Assembly: GCA_937927235.1 (NCBI GenBank)
Contig: CALBCM010000027.1
Span: 62,001-126,000, forward strand
Origin: an uncultured Johnsonella sp.
Lineage (GTDB): Bacteria; Bacillota; Clostridia; Lachnospirales; Lachnospiraceae
Direction: 5' to 3'
DNA length: 64,000 nucleotides
The notes under the pieces were generated by a model, which worked only from the letters and a program-made list of their open reading frames with translations, did not search any database and was not told the origin of the DNA. How positions within the stretch are numbered: position 1 is the first letter of the stretch; every line of letters starts with the position of its first letter. Made by a program: the position numbers and the translations under genes. Below, in pieces: positions 1 to 9,048 of this stretch.

Positions 1-471
1 ATAGGAATAGCAGTGCATTACTCCGCCGATTTTCACAACCTTGCTTTCTTTTAATATATCAAAAGTATCCTGAGCAGCATCTCTTGAATGTATCACTACC
101 GGAAGTGAAACCTCCGCTGCAAGCTCAAGCTGCTTTTTAAATACTTCTTTTTGCAGCTCTTTTTCCGAGTCCTCCCAGTGATAATCAAGTCCTATTTCTC
201 CTATTGCAAGGACCTTTTTATTCTCACATATTTTCTTTATTTTATCAAGCACTTCTGCTGAAGCTTCTGCTGCATAGGAGGGATGTATGCCTGCACTTGC
301 GTATATGCCGCCATATTTTTCTGCAAGCTCTATGCATTCTAAAGTAGTTTTTAGGTTAGTTCCTATATTGACAGCCTTTTCTATCCCCTGCTCATAAAGC
401 TTCTTTATAATTTCATCTCTATCTAAATCAAAAGCTTCGTCATTATAGTGTGTGTGTGTATCTATTATCAT
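1..471 (-). CDS. tatD: TatD family metal-dependent hydrolase/DNase, C-terminus beyond window
   Basis: This gene runs off the left edge, so only about 157 N-terminal residues are visible. It starts at an ATG (469-471) preceded by GAGG at close to normal spacing. The protein begins MIIDTHTHYND, which supplies the HxH metal pair of the TatD amidohydrolase-fold nucleases. Further ligand positions are seen in GEIGLDYHW (Glu), VIHSRDA (His) and GVMHCYS (His). The family consists of magnesium-dependent 3'-5' DNases or related hydrolases of the cytosol. It lies directly downstream of metG on the same strand, a pairing common in Firmicutes, with a 42-nt hairpin between them. Confidence 0.93.
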   Translation of the reverse strand, partial: MIIDTHTHYNDEAFDLDRDEIIKKLYEQGIEKAVNIGTNLKTTLECIELAEKYGGIYASAGIHPSYAAEASAEVLDKIKKICENKKVLAIGEIGLDYHWEDSEKELQKEVFKKQLELAAEVSLPVVIHSRDAAQDTFDILKESKVVKIGGVMHCYSY

Positions 472-563
472 CCTTTACCTCAAAGCTATAAATATATTTA
501 CTGCTATTATATGCAGTATTATAAGGTGCACCTATTCAATATAATATTTTTCTGATATATGAA

Positions 564-605
564 CAATATCTAAGGAGAGCTATAAAAGCTCTTCCTTAGA
601 TATTG
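564..605 (-). terminator. Hairpin between metG and tatD
   Basis: A near-perfect inverted repeat has arms CAATATCTAAGGA and TCCTTAGATATTG with an inner GAGCT/AGCTC-like pairing. It sits in the 155-nt metG-tatD gap. No strong U-tract follows on the minus strand, so it may be a processing or partial termination hairpin rather than a full terminator. Confidence 0.5.
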
Positions 606-626
606 CTATAAAATAATTATTTAATT

Positions 627-2615
627 TTATAAAACCTCCGCTCCATCTTTTACTGTTTTTTGAGGCGACATTACAGCAAGGCTTCCGACATCATCTTCAG
701 CACTTAATATCATGCCCTCTGACACCATACCGGCAATCTCTCTCGGCTTTAAATTTACCAGCACCAGCACCTGTTTTCCTATAAGCTCCTCAGGCTTATA
801 CCAGGCCTTTATCCCGCTTAATATCTGTCTTGTAGCTGAGCCTATCTTTACCTGTAAGCAAAGAAGCTTTTTTGATTTTTTTACTTCTTCACATTTAACT
901 ACTGTACCTACCTGAAGCTGAAGCTTTACAAAGTCATCATATTCAATTATTGGCTTAGTCTCTATATCCATCCCTTCCGCCTTATCAATTAGATTGTCCG
1001 CTTTATCTGAGGATGTATTTGAGGCATTCAGCTTTTCCACTCTTGACATAACTTCATTTGCATCCATTCTCGCAAACAATATTCTGCCCTCACGAGCTAC
1101 CCTTGTCTTATCCGGCAGAAGTCCGAACTTATCCATGTCTTCAAAATCTCTCCTGTCAGCTCCAATCTCATATAATATATCTCTTGCAGTTTCAGGCATA
1201 AAGCTTTCAAGCAGTGAAGCTCCTATCGTTATAGCCTCAGCTATATTATAAAGTACATTTTCAAGTCTTGCATACTTGCCTTCATCCTTTGCAAGTATCC
1301 AAGGAGCTGTTTCATCTATATATTTATTGCAGCGTTTAAATATAGTCCAAATCTCAGTAATTGCCTCAGCTACTCTGAGCTCATTCATTTTTGCATTTGC
1401 TCTTTCAGCTGCAAGCATTACAGTATCCTTTAATTCTCTGTCATACTCAATATGTGAAGGCTCACTGTCATCCTTGGTATTGCTCAGCACTCCTCCAAGG
1501 TATTTATTTGTCATCGACACCGTACGTGACACCAGATTTCCCAGAATATTGGCAAGGTCTGAATTATACCTCTCTATCATAAACTCCCAGCCTATGGTGC
1601 CGTCATTATCGAAAGGCATTTCATGAAGTACAAAATATCTTACTGCATCAACTCCGAAAAAATCTACCAGAGTATCTGCATAAAGCACATTTCCCTTTGA
1701 TTTGCTCATCTTATTTTCACCCTGTAAAAGCCAAGGATGTCCAAAAACCTGCTTAGGCAGCTCCACATCAAGAGCCATTAAGAATATAGGCCAGTAAATT
1801 GTATGGAAACGTACTATATCCTTACCTATCAGATGAAGGTCGGCAGGCCACATCCTTTTAAATAATTCACTGTGATTTCCGTCGCAGTCATAGCCTATAC
1901 CTGTTATATAATTGGTGAGGGCATCAAGCCAGACATAAATTACATGCTTATCATCAAAGGTCACCGGAATTCCCCATTTAAAGCTTGTCCTTGATACACA
2001 GAGGTCTTGAAGTCCCGGAATAAGAAAGTTATTCATCATTTCATTCTTTCTTGATACCGGCTGTATAAATTCAGGATTATTATTAATATGCTCTATTAAT
2101 CTGTCGGCATACTTGCTCATTTTAAAGAAATACGCTTCTTCTTCAGCCTTATGCACCTCTGCTCCGCAATCAGGGCATTTTCCGTCAGCTAATTGACTGT
2201 TGGTAAAATAATTTTCACAGGCGGTACAGTACATGCCTTCATACTTACTCTTATAAATATCTCCCTGCTCATAAAGCTTTTTAAATATTTTCTGAACCTG
2301 AAGTTCGTGGTCACTGTCAGTAGTTCTCATAAACTTATCGTATGAAGTGTCCATGAGGTCCCATATGGTTTTTATATTCCCTACCGCTTCATCTACATAT
2401 TCCTTCGGAGTTTTGCCCGCTTCAACAGCTTTTGCTTCTACCTTCTGCCCATGCTCGTCAGAGCCCGTCATAAAATAAACCTCATATCCCTGACATCTTT
2501 TAAATCTTGCAATCGCATCGGCAAGTATAATCTCATAAGTATTTCCTATATGCGGTTTTCCTGAGGCATACGCTATCGCCGTAGTTATATAAAATTTTTT
2601 CTTTTTCTTACACAT
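627..2615 (-). CDS. metG: Methionine-tRNA ligase (MetRS)
   Basis: The 662-residue enzyme charges tRNA-Met in the cytosol. The class I signature is PHIGN at residues 21-25 and the second signature KMSKSKGN lies near residue 303. A zinc knuckle with CTAC and CPDC pairs lies near residues 130 and 147, typical of zinc-bearing bacterial MetRS. The last 100 residues, from about 560 (DDFVKLQLQVGTV), form the EMAP/Trbp111-like tRNA-binding domain found in dimeric MetRS. Length is normal for this long form. It starts with a lysine-rich stretch (MCKKKKKFYITT) after a GGGAG-type ribosome-binding site. tatD follows on the same strand. Confidence 0.97.
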   Translation of the reverse strand: MCKKKKKFYITTAIAYASGKPHIGNTYEIILADAIARFKRCQGYEVYFMTGSDEHGQKVEAKAVEAGKTPKEYVDEAVGNIKTIWDLMDTSYDKFMRTTDSDHELQVQKIFKKLYEQGDIYKSKYEGMYCTACENYFTNSQLADGKCPDCGAEVHKAEEEAYFFKMSKYADRLIEHINNNPEFIQPVSRKNEMMNNFLIPGLQDLCVSRTSFKWGIPVTFDDKHVIYVWLDALTNYITGIGYDCDGNHSELFKRMWPADLHLIGKDIVRFHTIYWPIFLMALDVELPKQVFGHPWLLQGENKMSKSKGNVLYADTLVDFFGVDAVRYFVLHEMPFDNDGTIGWEFMIERYNSDLANILGNLVSRTVSMTNKYLGGVLSNTKDDSEPSHIEYDRELKDTVMLAAERANAKMNELRVAEAITEIWTIFKRCNKYIDETAPWILAKDEGKYARLENVLYNIAEAITIGASLLESFMPETARDILYEIGADRRDFEDMDKFGLLPDKTRVAREGRILFARMDANEVMSRVEKLNASNTSSDKADNLIDKAEGMDIETKPIIEYDDFVKLQLQVGTVVKCEEVKKSKKLLCLQVKIGSATRQILSGIKAWYKPEELIGKQVLVLVNLKPREIAGMVSEGMILSAEDDVGSLAVMSPQKTVKDGAEVL

Positions 2616-2706
2616 TTTGCTCCCGGTCCTTTCTAAAATCTCATGCCCTATATATTCATTATTTTATAAGTTTTTATGCACAAGCAGCTTAATATTTTAA
2701 TAAAAG

Positions 2707-3306
2707 CTATTGGCTTTCACCACTGGATTCACTTCCATTAAGGGTAGTAACTGTATTTATTTTAACATTGCCTGATTTATTAATATCGGTTTCAAATTTC
2801 ATATCTGTAGTATCACTTATACTCTGGCCGTCTACTTCAATAGTTATATTGGCTAATTCAAAATTATCTATATAGGTATTTGCTATAGCTGCCATAAGCT
2901 GCTTATTATTTATATCCACACCGCTAAGTGAAAGCACTCCCTTATCTCCGGTAATATCAAATGATTCCAGCTGCGCCTTCTGGTCTGTCACATTCAGCTC
3001 TGCAAACTTAGCAAAAAGCAGCCCCGCATCAAGAGTATCTATTGAATCCATGCTCTGGGTTATTCCTCCCGGTCCCGGGATATATATAGACACTCTCTCA
3101 ACCTTTGGAGCTGTAGGGTCAGGAACCTTATCATCCCTTCCTCCCGTTTCTCCCATAGACATCTCATAAGCTGCTTTTGCACTTTCACTGGCTTCCTTGC
3201 TCTGCTGCTCAGAATTTCCAACCTTAGGGCTTGAACAGGCTCCTGCCATAAATATACTTGATATAATTGCACCTGCAAGTAAAACTCCCATTAATACTTT
3301 TTTCAT
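2707..3306 (-). CDS. Secreted lipoprotein, possibly GerMN-domain
   Basis: The 199-residue protein starts after an AAGGAGA site 8 nt from the ATG. A lipoprotein signal peptide ends in the lipobox MAGAC, followed by SSPKVGNSEQQ, so it should be anchored to the outer face of the membrane. After a short Ser/Glu-rich linker, the part from VERVSIYIPGP onward has alternating beta/alpha character. Patches such as GVLSLSGVD and AIANTYIDNFELANITIEVDG fit the GerMN domain pattern (a strand with LSG, a helix with NT, then a VDG end). GerMN is seen in germination and sporulation lipoproteins. The match is by eye only and the role is unknown. The 230 bases downstream on this strand show nothing clear. Confidence 0.7.
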   Translation of the reverse strand: MKKVLMGVLLAGAIISSIFMAGACSSPKVGNSEQQSKEASESAKAAYEMSMGETGGRDDKVPDPTAPKVERVSIYIPGPGGITQSMDSIDTLDAGLLFAKFAELNVTDQKAQLESFDITGDKGVLSLSGVDINNKQLMAAIANTYIDNFELANITIEVDGQSISDTTDMKFETDINKSGNVKINTVTTLNGSESSGESQ

Positions 3307-3539
3307 TTCTTATTCTCCTTAAAATATCATAAATAATATCTGCTGAAAATATTGTGATACAAGTTTTAATTATACTAAAAAGCGTCTGTTCTTTCAATAA
3401 AAAAACCCTGCTAAAAATTAGATTTTTATTAAAACTTTTTTTATATAAATAGCACTTTCTGTCACATAGGATTGGAGAAAAAGCTTTGCAATGCTTTCCG
3501 GTAAAATCAATATTACAAAAACTATTTACCAAAATAAAT

Positions 3540-3583
3540 GAGAAGCCGCCAAATTCGACATTCGCTGAATCTGGCGGCTTCTC
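3540..3583 (-). terminator. Rho-independent terminator of the grdXEB operon
   Basis: A 17-bp stem (GAGAAGCCGCCAAATTC against GAATCTGGCGGCTTCTC, one mismatch) with a 10-nt loop lies 47 nt past the grdB stop. The minus-strand tail is T-rich (CATTTATTTTGG). The rest of 3307-3629 shows no gene. Confidence 0.85.
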
Positions 3584-3629
3584 TTATTATATTAAAGTTT
3601 GTACTTATACCATATCAATAATTTAAAGC

Positions 3630-4931
3630 TTAGAATATAGTTTGACCGTCAACCGGAGTAGCAAGTGCATTCAGTGCTTTCTCAACTATCTTGCGGCGAA
3701 GTGATTTTTCTTCGTCATGGTCAAGTGCAGGATTGCCAAGCGGATGAGGTATGGCAATAGCAGGAACTATTCTGTTTGCGCCAACTGTCATTGAAATCGG
3801 AGTAACAGTACATACATGGACTACCGGTATGCCCGCTCTTTCAATCTCTTTTACCATCGTTGCACCGCAACGAGTACAGGTGCCTCAGGTAGAGGTAAGG
3901 ATAACTGCATCAACTCCCGCTTCCTTCAGTTTAGGAGCATATTCGTCAGCAAATTTCTTCGCAGAGGCTACTGCTGTACCGTTTCCTACCGTGGTATAGA
4001 ATAAATGATGAAGGCTGCCTATCTTTCCCTCCTTCTCCATATCTCTCAATACATCCACAGGAAGCACTCTGTCCGCATCTTCATTTGCATATACAGGGTC
4101 ATAGCCGCCGTGGGCAGTTTCATAAGTATCTGCTGTAAGGTCATTTACTCCGGTGATATCATACTCTCCGTAACGTGTAGCATTTGAGCTTTCAATATGG
4201 TCAGGATTTCCCTTCGGGCAGATACCGCCTGAGGTAACAAGTGCAATCTTTGCTTTTGAAAGGTCTTTAACCGGAGGATTCGGCTCCACTCTGTCAAAAG
4301 TCGGCATAGGATATTCTGTGACAAACTCTTCACCGGCAAGCTTTTTAAGAAGCATATCCACAGCTCTCTTTGAGCCTCTTTCTTTCTCAAAAAAGTTTAC
4401 ACGCACTCCGTTAGGGATGTAGCCTTCTTCCTCTGCTGTACCTATACGCTCTTTTTTAGCCAGCTTAAGTGCAAGCGGAACCAATTTTCCTACTGCTGCT
4501 CTCATTCCTGCCGCACTGTTTTTAGTGGCTATCATATAAACATCTTTCTTAAACATATCAGCACCAGGGTTTTCAACATACATTCCGGTTACCGCGGGTA
4601 TGCCAAGCTTCTCCTGAACCTCAGCGCATATAGTTCCACAGGCAACACCGTAGCGTCCTGCATTAAATGCCGGTCCAGCTATAAATAAATCAGGCTTCTG
4701 AGATTTAACCATTTCAAGTATATCTGCTTTGGCTTTGTCAAGATTCTCATTAAAGTAAGAGTCACCGCAGACTATTGTTGCTACAATCTCAGCTTCTCCC
4801 TTAAATCCTGCCTGAAGTGCCAGTCCGGGTCCAACGACCTCGCCTACTCTAAGCTCAGCTTCATAGCCTGCTTTTTCTTCTCCGCCTATCTGTGCAAAGA
4901 ACTGGTTTATATAATGAACTATTCTAATCAC
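3630..4931 (-). CDS. grdB: Glycine reductase component B, selenoprotein subunit GrdB (UGA = Sec)
   Basis: The gene reads as two open frames in the same phase separated by one TGA at 3885-3887: 348 residues upstream and 84 downstream. Read through as selenocysteine, it gives a 433-residue protein, the usual GrdB length. The Sec lies at residue 349 in a U-G-T-C-T-R-C context, the UxxCxxC redox motif of GrdB/GrdF/GrdH proteins. The start MIRIVHYINQFFAQIGGEE is typical of the family. With GrdE it forms substrate-binding component B, which takes the amino acid through a Schiff base on the GrdE pyruvoyl group and passes a carboxymethyl group to selenoprotein A. Glycine is favoured over sarcosine or betaine because of the glycine riboswitch upstream. 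GrdA, GrdC, GrdD and thioredoxin genes are not in the window. Automatic callers may split this gene in two. Confidence 0.95.
3858..3887 (-). promoter_or_regulatory. UGA Sec codon with candidate bacterial SECIS hairpin
   Basis: Twelve nucleotides after the UGA (3885-3887) comes a perfect 6-bp stem, CGTTGC-GGT-GCAACG (3858-3872), with a GGU loop. Bacterial SECIS elements are short hairpins with G and U in the apical loop placed about this far behind the UGA and bound by SelB. Position and loop fit, but recognition by SelB is inferred. Confidence 0.7.
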
Positions 4932-4948
4932 CTTATAACTCTCCTTTC

Positions 4949-6229
4949 CTATCTTGCACTAAGCTTATTAAAGCCTGTTTCATTGGTTGCACCTGTGATT
5001 ACCTGAAGCTCAACCTCTAATGAGCCGTCTTCAAGTACGGTTTTATCACTTGCACCAGCAATCTTTGTAATGTAGTCAAGTGTTCCTATAACCTTGTCAA
5101 GCTTAGGAAGTATAACTACTTCATTTGCATTTCCGCCTGTAACCACTGCATCCGCTGCTGCATCCGCATCAGCAAGTGACTGTGATTTTCCATCTCTGCC
5201 TGCGTACTCGTCTGTAATTATAACAGTTTTAACACCTTCCGCTTCAATCTTTTTGCAGTTCATTATAAGGTCTGTATCAGGATTCCCAAAGCCCTCCTGC
5301 GATACTATAACTCCGTCAAGGTCAAGCATTTTGCAAATTTTGGCTGTCCAGTCTGAAGACCTCTGCTTATCAGCAAGGTATACATTTTCGTTAGTAATTA
5401 TCTGGCATACAAAGTTAATTGTTTTCCCATGCTGGTCAAATAAATCATGAACCACCGGATTGTTAAGATGTACATAGGTAGGATTCTTATCGCATGCAGA
5501 TACACAGTTTCCTGATACAATCGCTCCGTCCATAATCTCTGTAGGATTAAGTATAGTAGGAACTATCTTCTTTGCATCTACTCCATAAACATAGGTGTCA
5601 TGTAAAAGTCCCTGACTCTGAAGCATCTGCACATAAGCAACTCTTGGAAGCCCGGGATACATTGTAAAGCCCTCTTTAATGGTGGGGGTTTCATAAACTC
5701 TGGTTTCATCCGGAGTAAGCTCTTTTGCAAGTTCTCCAAGCTTAACTGCAACTCTGAATCCCGCAAATCTTACAGCCTGCTCATAGTCATGCTGCTTGAT
5801 CCCCTCTACAGGCTCACATACCATCACAAGATTAAGGGTTTCTGAAAATGGAGTATATTCGGCTCCCTTTCCCACCATATCTATAACGCCTTCCTGGAAG
5901 CCTACTATCTTTCCTGCAGTAACTACAGCCATACCCTTAAGTGCATAGGTTTTACCCTCGCCCACAGTATCAACCGGTGCTATAACTCCAGGAAAGATGC
6001 CGCCTCTGCCTTCAACCTTTACCCTAGGTTCAATGACATCCTTTACAGGTGTAATTCTTACTGATTCACCAGGTTTAGCGATGTCAAACTCAACACTTTT
6101 AATTTTTTCATCCTCAAGGACTACTTCTCTAAGTGCCTCCTTAGATACATACAGAACACCTGAGTCAATCTTTAATTCAGATGCAAACTGAATGTCCTTG
6201 ATAAAAATACTTCCCAATTCAAGTTTCAC
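4949..6229 (-). CDS. grdE: Glycine reductase component B proprotein GrdE (pyruvoyl precursor)
   Basis: The 426-residue proprotein belongs to the glycine/sarcosine/betaine reductase component B family. It self-cleaves to give two subunits, the C-terminal one carrying a pyruvoyl group derived from cysteine that binds the amino acid substrate. The cleavage site is visible as SGNCVSACDKNPTY, with Asn241-Cys242 as the scissile pair, the position expected for GrdE. The start is GTG at 6227-6229 behind AAGGAGG; an ATG a few bases upstream of it is out of frame. grdB follows after 17 nt and grdX precedes, so the three form one transcription unit under the glycine riboswitch. GrdG or GrdI (sarcosine, betaine) cannot be fully excluded by sequence reading. 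Confidence 0.95.
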   Translation of the reverse strand: MKLELGSIFIKDIQFASELKIDSGVLYVSKEALREVVLEDEKIKSVEFDIAKPGESVRITPVKDVIEPRVKVEGRGGIFPGVIAPVDTVGEGKTYALKGMAVVTAGKIVGFQEGVIDMVGKGAEYTPFSETLNLVMVCEPVEGIKQHDYEQAVRFAGFRVAVKLGELAKELTPDETRVYETPTIKEGFTMYPGLPRVAYVQMLQSQGLLHDTYVYGVDAKKIVPTILNPTEIMDGAIVSGNCVSACDKNPTYVHLNNPVVHDLFDQHGKTINFVCQIITNENVYLADKQRSSDWTAKICKMLDLDGVIVSQEGFGNPDTDLIMNCKKIEAEGVKTVIITDEYAGRDGKSQSLADADAAADAVVTGGNANEVVILPKLDKVIGTLDYITKIAGASDKTVLEDGSLEVELQVITGATNETGFNKLSAR

Positions 6230-6301
6230 TTATCATTTACCTCCTTAAATGAAATTATTTACAGCTTGGCATTTCCGCCCTGCCATATATTTATATTATA
6301 A

Positions 6302-6682
6302 TTAACCAAGTGCAGCATCAATACCGCTCTTAATTAATGATAAATCAACGGTTTGGAAATCCTCCAATACTCTGTCATCATAGCTGTCTTTTGTAGAGTT
6401 GAACTTTTTGCAGCTTTGAATTGCAGATTCAATCATAGAAAGAGATTTTATATCAAGCCTTCCCTTATCCGTACTTAGCATAACTGATTTATAAGGAGTT
6501 TCGCCGGGCTTCACACTTCCTGAAAGCGGATGTGACATAAGCCTATAACCAAGATGTATCCTATCTCTTATTGCCTGAAGTATTTCCTCATAAGTTCCTG
6601 ATATATATCTGACCTCACACTCATCCTTTAAAGTTTTATTGACCAGAGGATTGTTTGTCATAATTATATACTTTCTTTTCAT
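6302..6682 (-). CDS. grdX: GrdX family protein
   Basis: This small protein of 126 residues from the ATG at 6680-6682 is the first gene of the glycine reductase operon. The sequence MKRKYIIMTNNPLVN, then VRYISGTYEEIL, RDRIHLGYRLMSHPL and SGSVKPGETPYKS matches the GrdX pattern, a family of unknown biochemical role found almost only in grd operons. A TTG 18 nt further upstream is also open, but the GGAGG site overlaps it, so the ATG is preferred although its spacing (about 11 nt) is a little long. The gene lies directly after the riboswitch terminator, so its expression should track glycine. grdE follows after a 72-nt gap. Confidence 0.85.
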   Translation of the reverse strand: MKRKYIIMTNNPLVNKTLKDECEVRYISGTYEEILQAIRDRIHLGYRLMSHPLSGSVKPGETPYKSVMLSTDKGRLDIKSLSMIESAIQSCKKFNSTKDSYDDRVLEDFQTVDLSLIKSGIDAALG

Positions 6683-6749
6683 CTGTGAATCTGCCTCCAA
6701 ATATTTTAAAGTATAAATATTTTGTTATATTCTTAACACTTTAAACTCT

Positions 6750-6790
6750 AATAAAAAGGACGAACACATCTGTAAGTGTAGTCGTCCTTT
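6750..6790 (-). terminator. Riboswitch expression-platform terminator
   Basis: A 9-bp stem (AAAGGACGA/TCGTCCTTT) with an inner ACAC/GTGT pairing is followed on the minus strand by TTTTTATT. It sits between the glycine aptamer and grdX, where a glycine-responsive terminator would be expected. An ON switch is inferred. Confidence 0.85.
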
Positions 6791-6825
6791 CTGTCTTTTA
6801 CATAAATAACTGTATAATTCAGAAT

Positions 6826-6945
6826 ACGGTCCGTTCTACAGTCCTTTTACCTGAAAGATTCACCTTTATATGCACTGACATATACAAGCTTGCCTCTTCG
6901 GTGTCCGATGCCGGAGCTCTCCCGTAAAACCTCAACCCGATACCT
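6826..6945 (-). promoter_or_regulatory. Glycine riboswitch, single aptamer
   Basis: On the minus strand the region carries the glycine aptamer core in order: ACGGGAGAGC, then ACACCGAAGAGGCAAGC, then GGTGAATCTTTCAGG and TAAAAGGACTGTAGAACGG. These match the family's GGAGAG, ACCGAAGNGGCAA and CTTTCAGGNAAAAGGAC blocks. Only one aptamer is present; the bases up to 7055 hold no second copy. It precedes a terminator and then grdX-grdE-grdB, so glycine binding should turn on glycine reduction. Confidence 0.93.
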
Positions 6946-7055
6946 TTTATTTACATTATATATTAAAATTGTATTTTTTGAAACTCTATTTATTACTAAA
7001 AATTTATAAATTAACTAACTCTACATTAGTCATTGTTTTCAGGTCTATGCTTAAT

Positions 7056-8444
7056 TTACTTTTTCTTATTTTTAAAATTTTCAAAATAGTCCTTATGCAC
7101 CTGTTTGACTACATTTGTAAGAGCAAACAAGGCAATTATATTGGGAACTACCATAAAAGCGTTGAAGCAGTCGGCAAGATTCCACACTATATCTACCTCA
7201 GCAAGTGAGCCGAGGAAAATACATACCGCTACTACTCCCGCATAAATCTTTACCGCTCCGGGCCCAAACAGATACTTGATATTTGCCTGGCCGAAGAAAT
7301 ACCAGCCTATAATGGTGGAAAATGCGAAGAAGAAAAGACATATAGCTATAAATATATCTCCGCCTTTACCGAATACTGTCGAATAAGCAAGCTGTGTAAG
7401 CGCAGCTCCTGTAATCTTAGCTCCTGTTGCATCTACAGCAGTATTTAATTTAACAGAAGTTAATATAACAAAGGCAGTCATATTAAGAACTATAAAGGTA
7501 TCTATAAATACGCCTATTATAGCTACAAAACCCTGCTCTACCGGATGGTCAACCTTAGCCACTGCATGTGCATGGGGGGTAGAACCCATACCGGCTTCAT
7601 TTGAAAAAAGCCCTCTTGCAATTCCTTTAGTAACTGCTATCTTTACAGTAGCACCTATAGCTCCACCTGCTACTGCCTGAGGATTAAAAGCACCTACAAA
7701 GATGGACTTAAATGCATAAGGAATTTCTCCTATATGCGCAATAATTACCACAAGTGAGCCCACTATATAAAAAGCCGCCATAAAAGGAACTACCATCTCT
7801 GCCACCTGTGCAATCCTCTTTATACCGCCTACAAAGACAAACAGTGCAATGCAGGCAACAAAGATGCCCATAATATACTGAGGAACTCCAAAAGCCTTGT
7901 TAAAAGCAGCGGCTATTGAGTTTGACTGCACTCCGTTACCCATAAATCCAAGTGCAAATACTATAAGCACTGCAAAAATTCCTGCAAGAGCTTTTCCAAG
8001 CCCACCTTTAAAGGCAGCCTGAATATAGTATACCGGTCCTCCGGTGACTTCCCCGTCCGAACCGACCTTTTTAAATTTCTGCGCCATTACCGCCTCGGCA
8101 TATATAGTCGACATACCGAGAAAAGCTGCGATCCACATCCAGAATATAGCTCCTGCACCTCCGGTTGCTATAGCTGTAGCAGCTCCGGCTATATTTCCTG
8201 TACCTACCTGAGCCGCAATCGCCGTAGCCAATGCCTGAAATGATGACATGCCGTCAGCTCCGGCAGCGCCTTTTTTATTGAAAAGACCTCCAAAGGTCCT
8301 TTTCATTCCCTCTCCAAAACCTCTGACCTGTACAAAACCGAGATTAATGGAAAACCAGATTCCTCCTAACACCAAAGCAACAACTAAGATATAACTTGAA
8401 AGAAAATTATTTACTGATAAGATAATATCATTTAACCCCTTCAA
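7056..8444 (-). CDS. AGCS family sodium:alanine/glycine symporter
   Basis: The 462-residue integral membrane protein has about ten hydrophobic segments. Family motifs include GTGNIAGAATAIATGGAGA and, near the middle, the signature GLFSNEAGMGSTPHAHA. The family (AgcS/AlsT) brings in alanine or glycine with sodium. The start is a TTG at 8442-8444 with AAAGGAGG 8 nt upstream; no better ATG exists. It lies immediately upstream of the glycine riboswitch and grd genes but is transcribed from its own leader. Context suggests glycine uptake for Stickland-type fermentation; the substrate is inferred. Confidence 0.93.
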   Translation of the reverse strand: MKGLNDIILSVNNFLSSYILVVALVLGGIWFSINLGFVQVRGFGEGMKRTFGGLFNKKGAAGADGMSSFQALATAIAAQVGTGNIAGAATAIATGGAGAIFWMWIAAFLGMSTIYAEAVMAQKFKKVGSDGEVTGGPVYYIQAAFKGGLGKALAGIFAVLIVFALGFMGNGVQSNSIAAAFNKAFGVPQYIMGIFVACIALFVFVGGIKRIAQVAEMVVPFMAAFYIVGSLVVIIAHIGEIPYAFKSIFVGAFNPQAVAGGAIGATVKIAVTKGIARGLFSNEAGMGSTPHAHAVAKVDHPVEQGFVAIIGVFIDTFIVLNMTAFVILTSVKLNTAVDATGAKITGAALTQLAYSTVFGKGGDIFIAICLFFFAFSTIIGWYFFGQANIKYLFGPGAVKIYAGVVAVCIFLGSLAEVDIVWNLADCFNAFMVVPNIIALFALTNVVKQVHKDYFENFKNKKK

Positions 8445-9048
8445 TGTATATTCCTCCTTTTAGAAATATTTTAGCCCTTTATACTGCCGCTTGCCGGCAG
8501 TCTTAAAACCTACCTTTGAAAACAGACTATATGCCGCTAAAACATTTTTAGTAACCTGCTGTCTATGCTTACCTCCTTCTTTATAGATAAAGCGGATATT
8601 ATCGGTCCGCTTTGCTGCTCATAATCTATGCCCATATCATGCACCACATATAATATACAAAAATTATCAATAATCATACCGATATGTAAAGACTGCTTAT
8701 TCAGTTTATAATAATAAGCATTAGTAATTTTTACATATTTTAAGATGTAACTATTAGATAAATTCGTACAATTAGTATAGCATTTTCTTTAGCTTTATTC
8801 AACTGTTTAAATATAATAGACTTTAAAATTCTCAATAAGCTATTTCTTAGAGTAAGTATTATCAGCTTCGTGTTACTCTTGTGAATATATTAATTTATAC
8901 TATTTTCAATCTTATTAAATTGTATTTTTTATATAAAATACATACAAGTAACAATAAATTATATTTTGAATCATTTTCCTTCTGTGACTTGTATTATACT
9001 ATTTTGAAGGGATACCGGAAGCTCCTGCTTCAAATTTCCTTTATTTTA
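8445..9048. other. Intergenic region upstream of the AGCS gene, no gene seen
   Basis: The 600-nt AT-rich stretch has no convincing coding frame. It holds the AGCS ribosome-binding site and a perfect 8-bp hairpin (AAAGCGGA/TCCGCTTT, 8591-8615) about 150 nt before the start codon. No known riboswitch core was recognised. The hairpin may end transcription from the cobW-like gene upstream or belong to the AGCS leader. Confidence 0.5.

Noticed and set aside
3630..3857. Separate 75-residue protein after a shorter grdB
   Set aside because: It is the in-frame continuation of grdB after the Sec UGA and has no ribosome-binding site of its own.
6946..7055. Second glycine aptamer upstream of the first
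   Set aside because: No GGAGAG/ACCGAAG-type blocks occur; the sequence is plain AT-rich spacer.
8445..8640. Riboswitch before the AGCS symporter
   Set aside because: There is a perfect 8-bp hairpin but no conserved aptamer core of any class I recognise.
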